A DNA stretch of 64,000 nt from Cladorhizidae sp. MBARI D1340-BT2 (lineage: Eukaryota; Porifera; Demospongiae; Poecilosclerida; Cladorhizidae): contig JAQNBH010000004.1 of the NCBI GenBank assembly GCA_028752905.1, positions 50,718,276 through 50,782,275 on the forward strand. The letters are read 5' to 3'. Below are positions 20,667 to 31,706 of the stretch, piece after piece. The notes under the pieces are model-generated. The model saw only the letters and a list, made by a program, of their open reading frames with translations. It did not search any database and was not told the DNA's origin. Both the position numbers and the translations under genes were made by a program. Position 1 is the stretch's first letter. The number at the start of each line of letters is the position of its first letter.

Positions 20667-23600
20667 ATGTCTGTTGAAGACCTCGAAGCTCCTGAACGTC
20701 CTCTCCATGTTGCCTCTTCGCACGTTCGTCTTCCTCCTCCCCGTTTCGATTCTACCTCTTCCTGCTCGTTTTCTGCCTTCTCGCGAACCTGGTTGGCCTA
20801 CATCCGTGTTACCGAACCTCCCGTGTCCAAGCAGCTGGATTTGCTACTCCTTTGTGTAGATGACCTAGCGAGGCAACACTACTATGAAGTAGAGCATGGT
20901 TCCAACAGAATGGAAGATGCTCTGGAATTTCTTCGGGCTCGTTTCGAGGGTGATCGTAACGCCCTAGCAGAGAGAGTCTCGTTAGCCAGAACTGTACAGC
21001 CACCTGGTCAAACGTTAATGGACTATGCTTCCAAGATCAGGTTGGGTGCTCGCTACTGTTCCTACCCTGACAATTATATCAATCAAGCCATGCGTGATGT
21101 GTTTGCTTCTGGAGTAAGGAACGAATCTATCAGACAAGCTGTCTGTCGAGCTTATGGAATAGCTACCAAAGCTGGCAAGGTCTCCACCTTCGAGGATGCT
21201 ATCGAAGCAGCAGTCTTAGAACAACAAGCTTTAGACACAGCTGTCTCCCTTTCCACTCCTCCTGCAAAGGCAGAGAACTTTGTGGCCAACACCTCTTTCT
21301 CTCGACCTGATCGGGGCCGATCTCTCTGTCCTCCTGCTCCAGCTAACCCCTGTAGCTGGTGTGGAATGGCTTATCACCTTAGATCTCAGTGCCCTGCTCG
21401 AGGGCTAACATGTCGTAAGTGTGGGAAGAAGGATCATTTTGCCAAGGTTTGTCGATCTGGGGTCATGAACACTTCCTCTGCTAACTCTGATTCCCCTGGT
21501 TCAGTGTCGGCTGTGCACGATGATATTGTGTCTCAGAGAAGATTTATCAAGGGGTACCTGAGAGGAAACGTCCTGCGTTTCTTAATCGACTCAGGCAGTG
21601 ACATTTCCCTTGTACGTCTAGGGATAGCCAAGCAGATGCACATTCCTTACAAACCTATTCGGAGGAGAGCCATGTCTGCCAATGGAGATCACGTTAAGAT
21701 TGTAGGTATGGCTCAGGAAACAGTGAAGTTGAACGGTCACCTCATCCCTATCACACTGTACGTGGCTGCTCAGCTGAGTGATAGCGCTATACTCGGAGCC
21801 AATGAACTAGCTAATTTCTCTGCCTTGCTGGTGCATTATGGGGGTTCCATGCCTCCACTGCATGTAACAGCTTCTCAACTCGACAAAGATCGATCTGGCT
21901 CACTGATGAATGTCTCTCCTCAATCGGTGATAACGCTGTTTTCCTTTAACACCAAGCCTGTTAGGGTACCCTCGCGTAAGAGGTCCCGAGCAGACGAGCT
22001 CTTCATCCGGCAGGAAATATCTTCTCTCTTAGAAAGAAAGTTGATCAAGCCTTCCAGATCTCCTTGGCGAGCCCAATTACATGTGGTTCATGATGAAGTA
22101 CGGGAAAAGACACGACTTGTTGTCGACTATTCAGGCACGGTAAATCCTCACACCGTGCCTGATGCTTATCCGCTACCCCTCATCGAGCCCTTGATCGAAC
22201 GCGTCAGTCAATATCGCTTCTTCAGCTCTCTAGATCTGCAATCAGCTTTTCACCAGATCCCGTTGGTTCCCAGTGAACAACCATTGACTGCCTTTGAAGG
22301 AGACGGTCGCCTTTATGAATGGCTAGTACTACCCTTCGGACTGACTAACAGCGGAGCTGTTTTTGCTCGGGTGCTGGGAGAACTGATTAATGATTCTCCT
22401 GGTTGTTTTCACTATCTCGACGACATCGTGATAGCCGGATCCACTAAAGAAGAACATGACATGAATCTTGCCAAGTTTCAAGAATTAGCCAACACAGCTG
22501 GAATTCGTTTCAACTCTTCCAAAAGCTCCATAGGAAAAACAACACTCACATTCCTCGGACATGAGATTTCGCAAGGTACTGTCAAACCTTCTCCTTCCAG
22601 ATTACGTCCTATCTTGGACTATGCTATGCCGAGAACAACTAAGCAGCTCGAGAGGTTCCTTGGACTAGCCGTTTACCACTCTAAGTGGGTACCAGACTTC
22701 GCCACATTGGCTGCCCCACTCTTCAAAGCTAAAGCAGAAAAGGCCCCTTTTCCTTTATCCCATACATGTGAGAACGCCACCCAGCAGATCAAAAGAGCCA
22801 TAGCATCTTCAGTGTTAGCAGTGCCTGACACCAATAAACCACTTCGACTGGAAACCGATGCTTCAGGTACTTCCGTTGCTGCTACACTCTCTCAAGACGG
22901 ACGACCTGTTGCATTCTTTAGTCATCTCCTCACGCCCCGTGAGAAAGCTTGGTCTGCCGTGGAATTGGAGGCCTACTCAGTAGTGGCTGCTTGTGATAAG
23001 TTACGCCATTTCTTACTAGGTCGTGAATTCGAGGTTGTTGTTGATCAACAGGGAGTCAGTTTTCTGTTTAATGGGAAGCCTAAATCGTCCATCAAGAACG
23101 CCAAACTAGCTCGTTGGCGTTTACAGATGCTAGACTACAGATTTACAATAACTTATCGTCCTGGTAGACTAAACAATGTTGCTGATGCTCTCACCTGTTG
23201 TTCAGCCATTTCTGACACTACAACCAACCTCGAGATAATCAAGAAGCTACACGAATCCATGGGCCACCCAGGAGCTAGCAGGTTGCAAGCTTATATGCTT
23301 TCACATCACAGTGTGACCCTTAGAGATGTGATGAAGGTGACTCGTAATTGCAAGCTCTGTTGTGAAGTGAAACCTCGGTTCCTTCGACCTCCTCCCGGAA
23401 GATTGATTCGTGCCAACGCTCCTTGGCAACGTATTTCCATTGATTTTGTGGGACCCAAACCCAGCAAAACTGCTAATCGCTACCTCTTTACGGTAATCGA
23501 TGAGTACTCCCGGTACCCCTTCGCATTCCCAGTACCTAACCAATCTATACAAACAGTCATGAATTGCCTATCATCTCTGTTCTATCTGTTCGGCCCTCCT

Positions 23601-24371
23601 CAGAACGTGCACAGTGACCGAGGAGCTCAGTTCGAATCTTCTCAATTACTCGATTTCCTTCATTCATTTGGTGTCACCAAATCCCGAACCACCAGCTATC
23701 ATCCTCAGGGCAACGGCGAAGTTGAACGGATGCATGGGACACTGTGGAAGACTGTCACGCTACGACTACGGCAAGTACGCTTGCCCGTGGAATCTTGGGA
23801 GAGGCAGTTGGCCCCTGCACTCAGCAACTTGCGTTCCTTACAGTGTAGGAGTACTGGAAAAACTCCTCATTCTCTTTTTCTACGATTCTCCCGCCGCTCT
23901 CCTTTTCTGGATCCCCCAGTTGCCTCTCCTCCCTACAATTCAATTCCTAGTGAGGAAGAGGACATTACTCCTTCCTGGCTACAAGCAGGAGCTGAAGCTT
24001 TGCTGGGCCGAGCCGTGCGCAACAAGGATGAACCTTTGGTGGATCCTGTTATGATTCAGGAGGTCATATCTCCGCACGTAATCAGGGTGCTACACCCGTC
24101 CGGTCTATCCGAGACTGTATCTTCTCGCCGCATTGCTCGATGTCCTAACTCTTCGGGAGCTACACATGCTGACTTGAGAACTAATGAAATGACAGATCCA
24201 GATCCTGCTAATGTTTCAACTGATCCTCTTTCCTCACCACGCCAAGAGACCACAGAGTCCGACCTAGACCTTCCTCTCAATGTTGATGCTTCAGAAGAAC
24301 CCCCAGGACTCCGAACTAGATCAGGACGCATCAGCCGTCCCCCCGTGCTGTTAGACGATTATTTTTGTTGA
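20667..24371 (+). CDS. Gypsy Gag-Pol polyprotein (1234 aa, intact)
   Basis: The ATG at 20667 follows the primer site by 10 bases, and the TGA at 24369-24371 abuts the polypurine tract. Gag spans about 1-265 and ends in two CCHC zinc knuckles: C229/C232/H237/C242 and C249/C252/H257/C262. The aspartic protease motif LIDSGSD has its Asp at 308. RT spans about 440-650, with D523 in SLDLQSAF and the YLDD box at 583-586. RNase H spans about 720-845: D731, E766, D793 and D840. Integrase has an HHCC zinc site (H862, H867, C895, C898) and a DD35E triad (D926, D984, E1020). The tail ends GLRTRSGRISRPP and has no recognisable chromodomain. Gag and Pol share one frame with no frameshift or stop, as in Tf1. 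Each catalytic residue expected for an active element is present. There is no env. Confidence 0.97.
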   Translation: MSVEDLEAPERPLHVASSHVRLPPPRFDSTSSCSFSAFSRTWLAYIRVTEPPVSKQLDLLLLCVDDLARQHYYEVEHGSNRMEDALEFLRARFEGDRNALAERVSLARTVQPPGQTLMDYASKIRLGARYCSYPDNYINQAMRDVFASGVRNESIRQAVCRAYGIATKAGKVSTFEDAIEAAVLEQQALDTAVSLSTPPAKAENFVANTSFSRPDRGRSLCPPAPANPCSWCGMAYHLRSQCPARGLTCRKCGKKDHFAKVCRSGVMNTSSANSDSPGSVSAVHDDIVSQRRFIKGYLRGNVLRFLIDSGSDISLVRLGIAKQMHIPYKPIRRRAMSANGDHVKIVGMAQETVKLNGHLIPITLYVAAQLSDSAILGANELANFSALLVHYGGSMPPLHVTASQLDKDRSGSLMNVSPQSVITLFSFNTKPVRVPSRKRSRADELFIRQEISSLLERKLIKPSRSPWRAQLHVVHDEVREKTRLVVDYSGTVNPHTVPDAYPLPLIEPLIERVSQYRFFSSLDLQSAFHQIPLVPSEQPLTAFEGDGRLYEWLVLPFGLTNSGAVFARVLGELINDSPGCFHYLDDIVIAGSTKEEHDMNLAKFQELANTAGIRFNSSKSSIGKTTLTFLGHEISQGTVKPSPSRLRPILDYAMPRTTKQLERFLGLAVYHSKWVPDFATLAAPLFKAKAEKAPFPLSHTCENATQQIKRAIASSVLAVPDTNKPLRLETDASGTSVAATLSQDGRPVAFFSHLLTPREKAWSAVELEAYSVVAACDKLRHFLLGREFEVVVDQQGVSFLFNGKPKSSIKNAKLARWRLQMLDYRFTITYRPGRLNNVADALTCCSAISDTTTNLEIIKKLHESMGHPGASRLQAYMLSHHSVTLRDVMKVTRNCKLCCEVKPRFLRPPPGRLIRANAPWQRISIDFVGPKPSKTANRYLFTVIDEYSRYPFAFPVPNQSIQTVMNCLSSLFYLFGPPQNVHSDRGAQFESSQLLDFLHSFGVTKSRTTSYHPQGNGEVERMHGTLWKTVTLRLRQVRLPVESWERQLAPALSNLRSLQCRSTGKTPHSLFLRFSRRSPFLDPPVASPPYNSIPSEEEDITPSWLQAGAEALLGRAVRNKDEPLVDPVMIQEVISPHVIRVLHPSGLSETVSSRRIARCPNSSGATHADLRTNEMTDPDPANVSTDPLSSPRQETTESDLDLPLNVDASEEPPGLRTRSGRISRPPVLLDDYFC

Positions 24372-24379
24372 GGGGAGTA
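24370..24379 (+). promoter_or_regulatory. Polypurine tract
   Basis: GAGGGGAGTA lies directly before the 3' LTR TGTGG and overlaps the last bases of the stop codon region. It is the expected plus-strand primer. Confidence 0.8.
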
Positions 24380-24669
24380 TGTGGTGTATTAGAGTGAGAG
24401 AAATAGTTGACTTGCGCGATGACATCATCACGAAGTCAGCAACGTCATCAATCGGATCACACCACGTTATTTCTTAGAACCGCTAGTCTGTATTGTCTTG
24501 CTATCCTTGCCAATCCTTGTATTGTGACTTCTCTAAGCTTGTGTCAAACTTGGTATGTCTTGTCTTTTCTGTCATGTTGATGTTTACTTATTGTGTCCTT
24601 GTTGTGTTGTACTTGCATAGAGTGAAATAATAAGAACGTTCAAATCCTAACAGTGACAGGATTACTACA
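24380..24669 (+). repeat. 3' LTR (290 bp)
   Basis: Same sequence as the 5' LTR by eye, including the GAGTGAAAT block at 24620-24628. Followed by the right TGTAG duplication. Confidence 0.96.
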
Positions 24670-24674
24670 TGTAG
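24670..24674. repeat. Target site duplication TGTAG (right)
   Basis: Matches 20352-20356 and continues directly into the 37-bp monomer (TGTAGTGTATGTATAAG). Confidence 0.95.
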
Positions 24675-25369
24675 TGTATGTATAAGAACTGGCATGTGCT
24701 GGTGTGTGTAGAGTATGTATAAGAACTGGCATGTGCTGGTGTGAGTAGTGTATGTATAAGAACTGGCATGTGCTGGTGTGTGTAGTGTATGTATAAGAAC
24801 TGGCATGTGCTGGTGTGTGTAGTGTATGTATAAGAACTGGCATGTGCTGGTGTGTGTAGTGTATGTATAAGAACTGGCATGTGCTGGTGTGTGTAGTGTA
24901 TGTATAAGAACTGGCATGTGCTGGTGTGTGTAGTGTATGTATAAGAACTGGCATGTGCTGGTGTGTGTAGTGTATGTATAAGAACTGGCATGTGCTGGTG
25001 TGTGTAGTGTATGTATAAGAACTGGCATGTGCTGGTGTGTGTAGTGTATGTATAAGAACTGGCATGTGCTGGTGTGTGTAGTGTATGTATAAGAACTGGC
25101 ATGTGCTGGTGTGTGTAGTGTATGTATAAGAACTGGCATGTGCTGGTGTGTGTAGTGTATGTATAAGAACTGGCATGTGCTGGTGTGAGTAGTGTATGTA
25201 TAAGAACTGGCATGTGCTGGTGTGTGTAGTGTATGTATAAGAACTGGCATGTGCTGGTGTGTGTAGTGTATGTATAAGAACTGGCATGTGCTGGTGTGTG
25301 TAGTGTATGTATAAGAACTGGCATGTGCTGGTGTGTGTAGTGTATGTATAAGAACTGGCATGTACTGGC
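24675..25369. repeat. 37-bp minisatellite, unit B, right of the Gypsy insertion
   Basis: About 19 monomers continuing the array interrupted by the Gypsy element, with occasional TGTGAGTAG or GTAGAGTATG variants. Confidence 0.95.
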
Positions 25370-25485
25370 AGACCGACACAAAGAGTGTCTTGTATAGAGT
25401 GCCACTTGAAAGGGGGGGTGGCAATTCCCCCTCTATAAGCTTGAAATTAGAAAAAGTTTATCATCGTCGTCTTCGTGGCCGTCAT

Positions 25486-25914
<429 letters not shown>

Positions 25915-26595
25915 ATGTATCATCATCGTCATTATTATTAACATTATTATTGGATTTGATCACGTGGTAATGGAATTTCCCTTTCACTACATATGGGGCA
26001 AGAAAGCCTCAACATTTTATAAAAACTATATCTCAGGCATGTTGGTCTCCATTGACACTTTAATGTTACTCAATATTTTATTTCCATAAATATTTTTGTC
26101 TTCGAGTGAGGTCTGTCTTTGAGTGAGGCCAGGAAAAAAACGCGTAATGGAATATCGTAAAATTAACATCAAATTTTCAGTGTTGCACACAGTGTCATAT
26201 AACCTGCTGTTCTTATATATAAATGGCTTAATGGTGGGATCTGGTATTTGTGCAGGGTTATCACACTATATATACATGAAGGCTTCAGCAATCCTTCTAG
26301 TAAAAAAAAAGCTAACGTAATTTCATAGTAATGGAATTTCAGATGTCTATAACCATGCATGGCTCTCCTGTGGACTGGATACTTGATCTATCCATGTTGA
26401 TCACCTCATTTACCTGCTGGGTACAATTTATTTAATTCCATGCTGCTATGTACAGCTACTAATCATTGGCACTGACTGCTTCACTTTTCTGATGCCTGCA
26501 ATGAGTATCATATACATGTCTGTACAATGTAGGTGTACTGCTTTTGAAGATGATACAACAATCATATGGTATAGTCTCTGTACTTAGTGGTGTAC

Positions 26596-26787
26596 TTAGC
26601 CATCACTGCTCGCTGTGCAACCATGAACTCTAGAGTATTGTAGGCGTGAAGTTCCCTTCACCTGCAGCTCTGGGCACGCCCCACTGTTGTCTTCCCACTC
26701 TGGATCCCTGTACAAACCAGAGTTGCCCACCTTGTGGAGGAACTTCAGCTGAACCTGCTCTTCCTGCTTGCTATACATTGTTGCCAT
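26596..26787 (-). CDS. Conserved minus-strand reading frame of unknown function, unit B
   Basis: Counterpart of the frame at 9959-10150, with the same start, length and the blocks QVQLKFLHKVGNSGLY and EWEDNSGACPELQ. The upstream extension with VGRTRLVFLY is also open. No domain is recognised. Confidence 0.25.
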   Translation of the reverse strand: MATMYSKQEEQVQLKFLHKVGNSGLYRDPEWEDNSGACPELQVKGTSRLQYSRVHGCTASSDG

Positions 26788-26897
26788 GTAGAGAAATACC
26801 AGCCTCGTTCTGCCAACAAAACTGCCAGGTCCAAGGTCTGTCCCTGCTCCAGGTTGGGTGTCTACTGAGGTATCTGTGGTACTGCTTCTCCTTCTTG

Positions 26898-27257
26898 AAT
26901 GCCCACCACCTATGGAGGTTCTGCCTCTTCTTCTCTCTCACTGCCTCTGTGTTGGTGGCTCTTGCCTTCTTCCTCTCAGAGTCTCTCTGCGCCTGCTCAC
27001 CATCTCTGCCCTCTTCTGCTCATGGTAGTGGTGCTGTATCTCAGCAGCACTGAGTGCCATGCTGACTCAGACCTGAACAACATTGCAAACTAACTCACTG
27101 GATACTCTACAGAGTAAGAAACATGAGCAGAAGAGGGCAGAGATGGTGAGCAGGCCTGGAAGCAGAGAGACTGTGAGAGGAAGAAGAAGGCCAGTGCCAC
27201 CAACCCAGAGGCAGTGAGAGAGAAGCAGAGACAGAACATGTAGGTGGCTGGGCAGCC
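26898..27257. repeat. Long imperfect inverted repeat, unit B
   Basis: Same two arms as in unit A (about 26898-27027 and 27123-27257), with a few substitutions. Confidence 0.85.
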
Positions 27258-27387
27258 AAGAAGAGAACACTGTACAACCCTCGCTTATCCAAACCCTTTG
27301 GGATCCAACCCTGTCTTGATCTATAAGCCCTGCAGCTGCATATGGGTGCTTTGTTGATGCAAGATCAGGTACACTACAATGTACAAA

Positions 27388-27388
<1 letters not shown>

Positions 27389-27424
<36 letters not shown>

Positions 27425-27470
27425 AGTATTATTATTATTATTATTATTATTGTTATTATTATTATTATTA
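27389..27470. repeat. Short ATT tract before unit C
   Basis: About 80 bp of ATT with CAG and GTT interruptions. Confidence 0.9.
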
Positions 27471-27509
27471 TATATATTTAATTTTTTTATTTTTTTATGT
27501 TTCTGGTAG

Positions 27510-27985
27510 TGAACCCAGGGTCATTCACCCTTTTGGGTTCACTGATTGGTGGAGTGAAAGGCATTGTTGGGAAGAAGATGGATTCATTGTGCATGTTTGG
27601 GAGAGAGACTTAGTTACCTCCATGCTCGTGATGCATTGCATCTCCTCCGTCATGCATTTTGCATTCCCAAACTATTACTTTCATCTCCTTCCTTCTCTTC
27701 TCCACTACTACTACATTCAGCTGCTGAGTGCCGCTCATTCTGAAACTTATCGTGCATGTTTGCTAACGGCATGGAAAGAATCTGGTGCTTGGCTCAATGT
27801 CATCCCAGTGGCATCTGCAAAGATCCCATCTCAACTCGAACCCAATGGAGTGTTCAGATCAAATGGCAAACAGCCGGATGGCATCAGTTTGGTCCCATGA
27901 AAGTGTGGTGCATCACTAGTGTGGGATGTTACATGCCTAGACACCTGCCCAGACACCTATGCACCAGCTGTAATATAATGGAGAT
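27510..27985 (+). pseudogene. Reverse transcriptase / PD-(D/E)XK-tail pseudogene, unit C
   Basis: Same fragment as in unit B, with the same frameshifts and the same internal deletion. The PDG motif is retained in the stretch NGKQPDGISLVP. The preceding residues read YRACLLTAWKESGAWLNVIP. It sits directly after a short ATT tract, as in the other units, so it was part of the ancestral macrosatellite unit rather than an independent insertion in each copy. Confidence 0.7.
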
Positions 27986-30151
27986 TAAGTATTGTAGTCC
28001 AAAAATACATAATAAAGTTCATTTACCTGTCCGTGCAGTAGTTGAGTTCATAAGCAAGTGCATTTATTTGCTTGCTGTATATTTTGATGAGGATATTCGA
28101 TCAAGTTCTGGTTTTGGTTTTCTATATTTTTTATCTTTTTTGTCTATTTATCCACCGACACCACACAACCACACCATACACACACACACACACACACACC
28201 AGGTGATTGAACAAATAAGGATGGAACATATGGGGGAAACATTTCATCCTGTCTGTTATGTTACTTTTCCCTCCTTGGGATATTGTAACTTACATATACC
28301 ATGTCCATGTTCATAAATTTGCTATTATAAGAATCCAATGGCTGTTTCTTTAATTCAGCCAAGCACAAGAATTGGTAAGGAACATCAACAGAATAGTCGT
28401 GTGTGTGTATGCATGTGTGTGTACGTGTGTGTGACTGAGCCTGGCTGAGCTGGCGCAGCAGCTACATGCTTTCTCTGCAAAGAAGTGAATGGTCAACTGC
28501 TTTCATGAAAGGCTCACTCTGTGGAGAGAAAAGTTTAGATAGAGAAGGTGCTCATGGTGGCAATGGAGAACCTGCCAGCTGGGGACCAGCCAGTGGCCTC
28601 AACTCAAAAATTAAATTCCCCTATTCAGCTAACAGTGGTTGCACTGTGCTACAGCTTAATACTCTGCAACCTTATTGATATAATTATGTATACATAATTA
28701 TAGGACTTATGCAAGTGTATCAAAACCTTTAGCTAATGCAGCTGTATTTAATTCTAGCAAATTATATAGTTTACACTCAGTTTGTCTACTGAGTATCTTC
28801 TTCTAAGAAATAAAGAGGACCTGCAGGCAATCTGCAATTTGTTGGATTATACTTGTAGCAATAGAGTAGCATTTGATTATTCCTCCATATCATGTGCAAA
28901 TGTTAGCACATATTTGAAAGTAGCTGTAGCTGATCCTCTACCAAGGCTCTAAGTCTTAATTATAAACATGAAGCTCATGCAATACTTCCTTTGCTGCATT
29001 CATAGTGATGAGAATAATGTCCAGAGACAGGGAGGTTTAAAAATCTGCAATCAAGGATGCCAGGAAAGATTTCCTGCCTCTTCCATTTATGCCCTGCCAC
29101 CAAACTTGGCTGAGAAAAATATAAAGCTTCCTGGGGCACCAATCCTAAAAAACAACAAGAAACTGCGATACTATAATGAAGGCACTGTTCTCTTCACAGC
29201 TGCGCAGTGAATCCGTGAAGGGTGTTGTCCACAGACAATTTGTCACCCTAAAGTCGTCGCAGCATAATCTATGAAAAGGGAGTCTCGTAGTTGCTGAACC
29301 CCAGCAAACAGATAACAATATAACTATAGCTTGCCTTATTGCATAGGGAATCGCGAGACTAATATATACGCTGGACAAAATCACTGACCGCGCAAATTTC
29401 ACGCATTGTCGATCCTTTACCTTTTCCCCAGGGTAAATGGAAAAGGGTCGTGCATTCACTGAAACAAGATCTTTCGTGTTAGCAGAGGAACAGCAGAATT
29501 AGATGTACCTTACCGCACCGCTGGAAGACCTAAAGCAATTGGAAGCTGAGGGAGTGTGCATCCAAAAGTTCAGGTGAGATATCTATGAACCAACTCTCAG
29601 TTGACATCACGATATTACAATAAATCAACTTGAAATTTAATCTCTGGTGAGAAGGTCATTGTAATAAAGATATCTATGGTTGACTTAGTATAACCAGGTG
29701 GCTTGGTTGCAATAGTCTAGGTTCTCAATGAACTCTCAGTTGACATAATAACATTACGATAACCTTCTCAATAATCAACTTACAATTTCAAGTTGATTAT
29801 TGAGAAGGTAACTGTAAAGTCATAGGTTGTTGTTAGTTTTTGACAGTGGCTAGAGAGACAGTGGTTAGAGTTCTTGTAGAGACCTAATTCAAACAGCAGT
29901 GGTTGCCCACTTCCTTCACTCCTCAAGTTTTAGTCATGGAAGTGACTTCCTCTCATTCATTATTGTTTGATTCTACTTCTCTTTAGCCATTTTTTTATCA
30001 TCAATAATTGTTATGTACTGGGCCTCGTACAGAGGAAAGGGGGTCAGAATGGCGGGAGATCTTCTAAGAAAATCCTCCTCCCCCCCCCCCCTCCACCCAT
30101 CCAGTCATATTATATATTATTAGAGCACGAAGGTTTAAAGGTCATTGCAGC
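27986..30151. other. Anonymous segment 1 of unit C
   Basis: Homologous to unit A 236-2468, without the 80-bp duplication and without the unit B insertion. CA repeat at about 28176-28199, polyC at about 30080-30091. No gene is recognised. The empty TTAA target follows at 30152-30155. Confidence 0.6.
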
Positions 30152-30155
30152 TTAA

Positions 30156-30698
30156 GGTGCCCATTTTCCCCCCTTTCCCCCCCCCCATTACAAGATTTCT
30201 TCAAAGGATCATCTCTCAATTCTGCTTCTCCCACTGTGTTGTCTTTGTGGAGCAAAAGTTTAGGGAAGGAAGTTTAACAACTGAAATTTGAGATATTATA
30301 ATTGTGTGGCCTTCAAGTAGATCATATTGGAGTGCACAGTGCACTCTGCCAGGATTTCAACATGCAGGCTACAATAAATAAATTAATTAATAAATACATT
30401 TTCAAGGTCCAATACGTGCTAAACTCACTGGCAGTCACTAACTTCATGTTTGGCCATTTTTAGCTCTCCAGTCTTCCTTGTCCTATCTAAAGAAAGGGAA
30501 GCCAAAAAGTGTTCTTCCCCGCACCTTTCCTCTTCCTCCCCCAGCCACACCTACTGCACCTCAGCTCAATAATGCATTAATAATACTAGCATTTTATAAT
30601 GCCAGTGTCAGCTGAGGCATCAACTTTGTTGCTTGTCTGCAACTTTAACACAACAGTCACCCCAATATAGGGACCACACCTCCAATAATAATACTGAC
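30156..30698. other. Anonymous segment 2 of unit C
   Basis: Homologous to 15546-16111 of unit B. No gene is recognised. Confidence 0.6.
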
Positions 30699-30865
<167 letters not shown>

Positions 30866-30925
30866 TTTAGTTATCAGTAATTTTCCTTAGAAGCTTAGGC
30901 TTATGACAAACCTTCACCAGATAAC

Positions 30926-31706
30926 TGCATGTACATGTATCTATGTGTGTGTGTATTAAATACATAGGGACATATGATGCATGTATCTATGTGTGTGTAT
31001 ATTAAATACATAGGGACATATGATGCATGTATCTATGTGTGTGTATATTAAATACATAGGGACATATGATGCATGTATCTATGTGTGTGTATATTAAATA
31101 CATAGGGACATATGATGCATGTATCTATGTGTGTGTATATTAAATACATAGGGACATATGATGCATGTATCTATGTGTGTGTATATTAAATACATAGGGA
31201 CATATGATGCATGTATCTATGTGTGTGTGTATTAAATACATAGGGACATATGATGCATGTATCTATGTGTGTGTATATTAAATACATAGGGACATATGAT
31301 GCATGTATCTATGTGTGTGTATATTAAATACATAGGGACATGTGATACATGTATCTATGTGTGTGTGTATTAAATACATAGGGACATATGATGCATGTAT
31401 CTATGTGTGTGTGTATTAAATACATAGGGACATATGATGCATGTATCTATGTCTGTGTATATTAAATACATAGGGACATATGATGCATGTATCTATGTGT
31501 GTGTATATTAACTACATAGGGACATATGATGCATGTATCTATGTGTGTGTATATTAAATACATAGGGACATATGATGCATGTATCTATGTGTGTGTATAT
31601 TAAATACATAGGGACATATGATGCATGTATCTATGTGTGTGTATATTAAATACATAGGGACATATGTATGTGTGTATGTGTGTGTGCATAATTATGCATA
31701 GGGACA
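30926..31706. repeat. 46-bp minisatellite, unit C (about 17 copies)
   Basis: Same monomer as in unit A and quite homogeneous. Most copies read ATACATAGGGACATATGATG. Confidence 0.95.

Larger units (their letters stand above)
20357..24669 (+). mobile_element. Complete Ty3/Gypsy LTR retrotransposon
   Basis: The element is 4313 bp. Two 290-bp LTRs, which I read as identical, start TGTGG and end TACA (TG...CA ends), flanked by a 5-bp target duplication. One intact ORF encodes Gag-Pol in the order Gag, two zinc knuckles, protease, RT, RNase H, integrase. Integrase after RNase H defines Ty3/Gypsy rather than Copia order. A polypurine tract precedes the 3' LTR. No env-like frame follows pol. Identical LTRs and an unbroken ORF point to a recent insertion. 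It sits in one of four copies of the host repeat, so it arrived after the units had duplicated, or was lost from the others. Confidence 0.96.

Noticed and set aside
20648..20670. tRNA primer binding site for the Gypsy element
   Set aside because: The sequence after the LTR does not begin TGG or match any tRNA 3' end that I can recall. The self-complementary 9-mer explains it better.
20809..24331. Other-frame and antisense ORFs inside the Gypsy polyprotein (for example 23614-24054 plus, 23301-23552 minus)
   Set aside because: They overlap the clearly conserved pol frame and have no motifs of their own.
24000..24371. Chromodomain at the integrase C-terminus
   Set aside because: The last 120 residues are Ser/Pro/Asp-rich and end in a Gypsy-type RSGRISRPP tail. 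The aromatic cage pattern of a chromodomain is not visible.
24588..25424. Minus-strand frames of 215-278 codons (HTLHTPAHASS repeats)
   Set aside because: The 37-bp monomer has no stop codon in any minus frame, so the frames follow from composition. The same holds at 7658-8472, 39870-40788 and 52219-52624.
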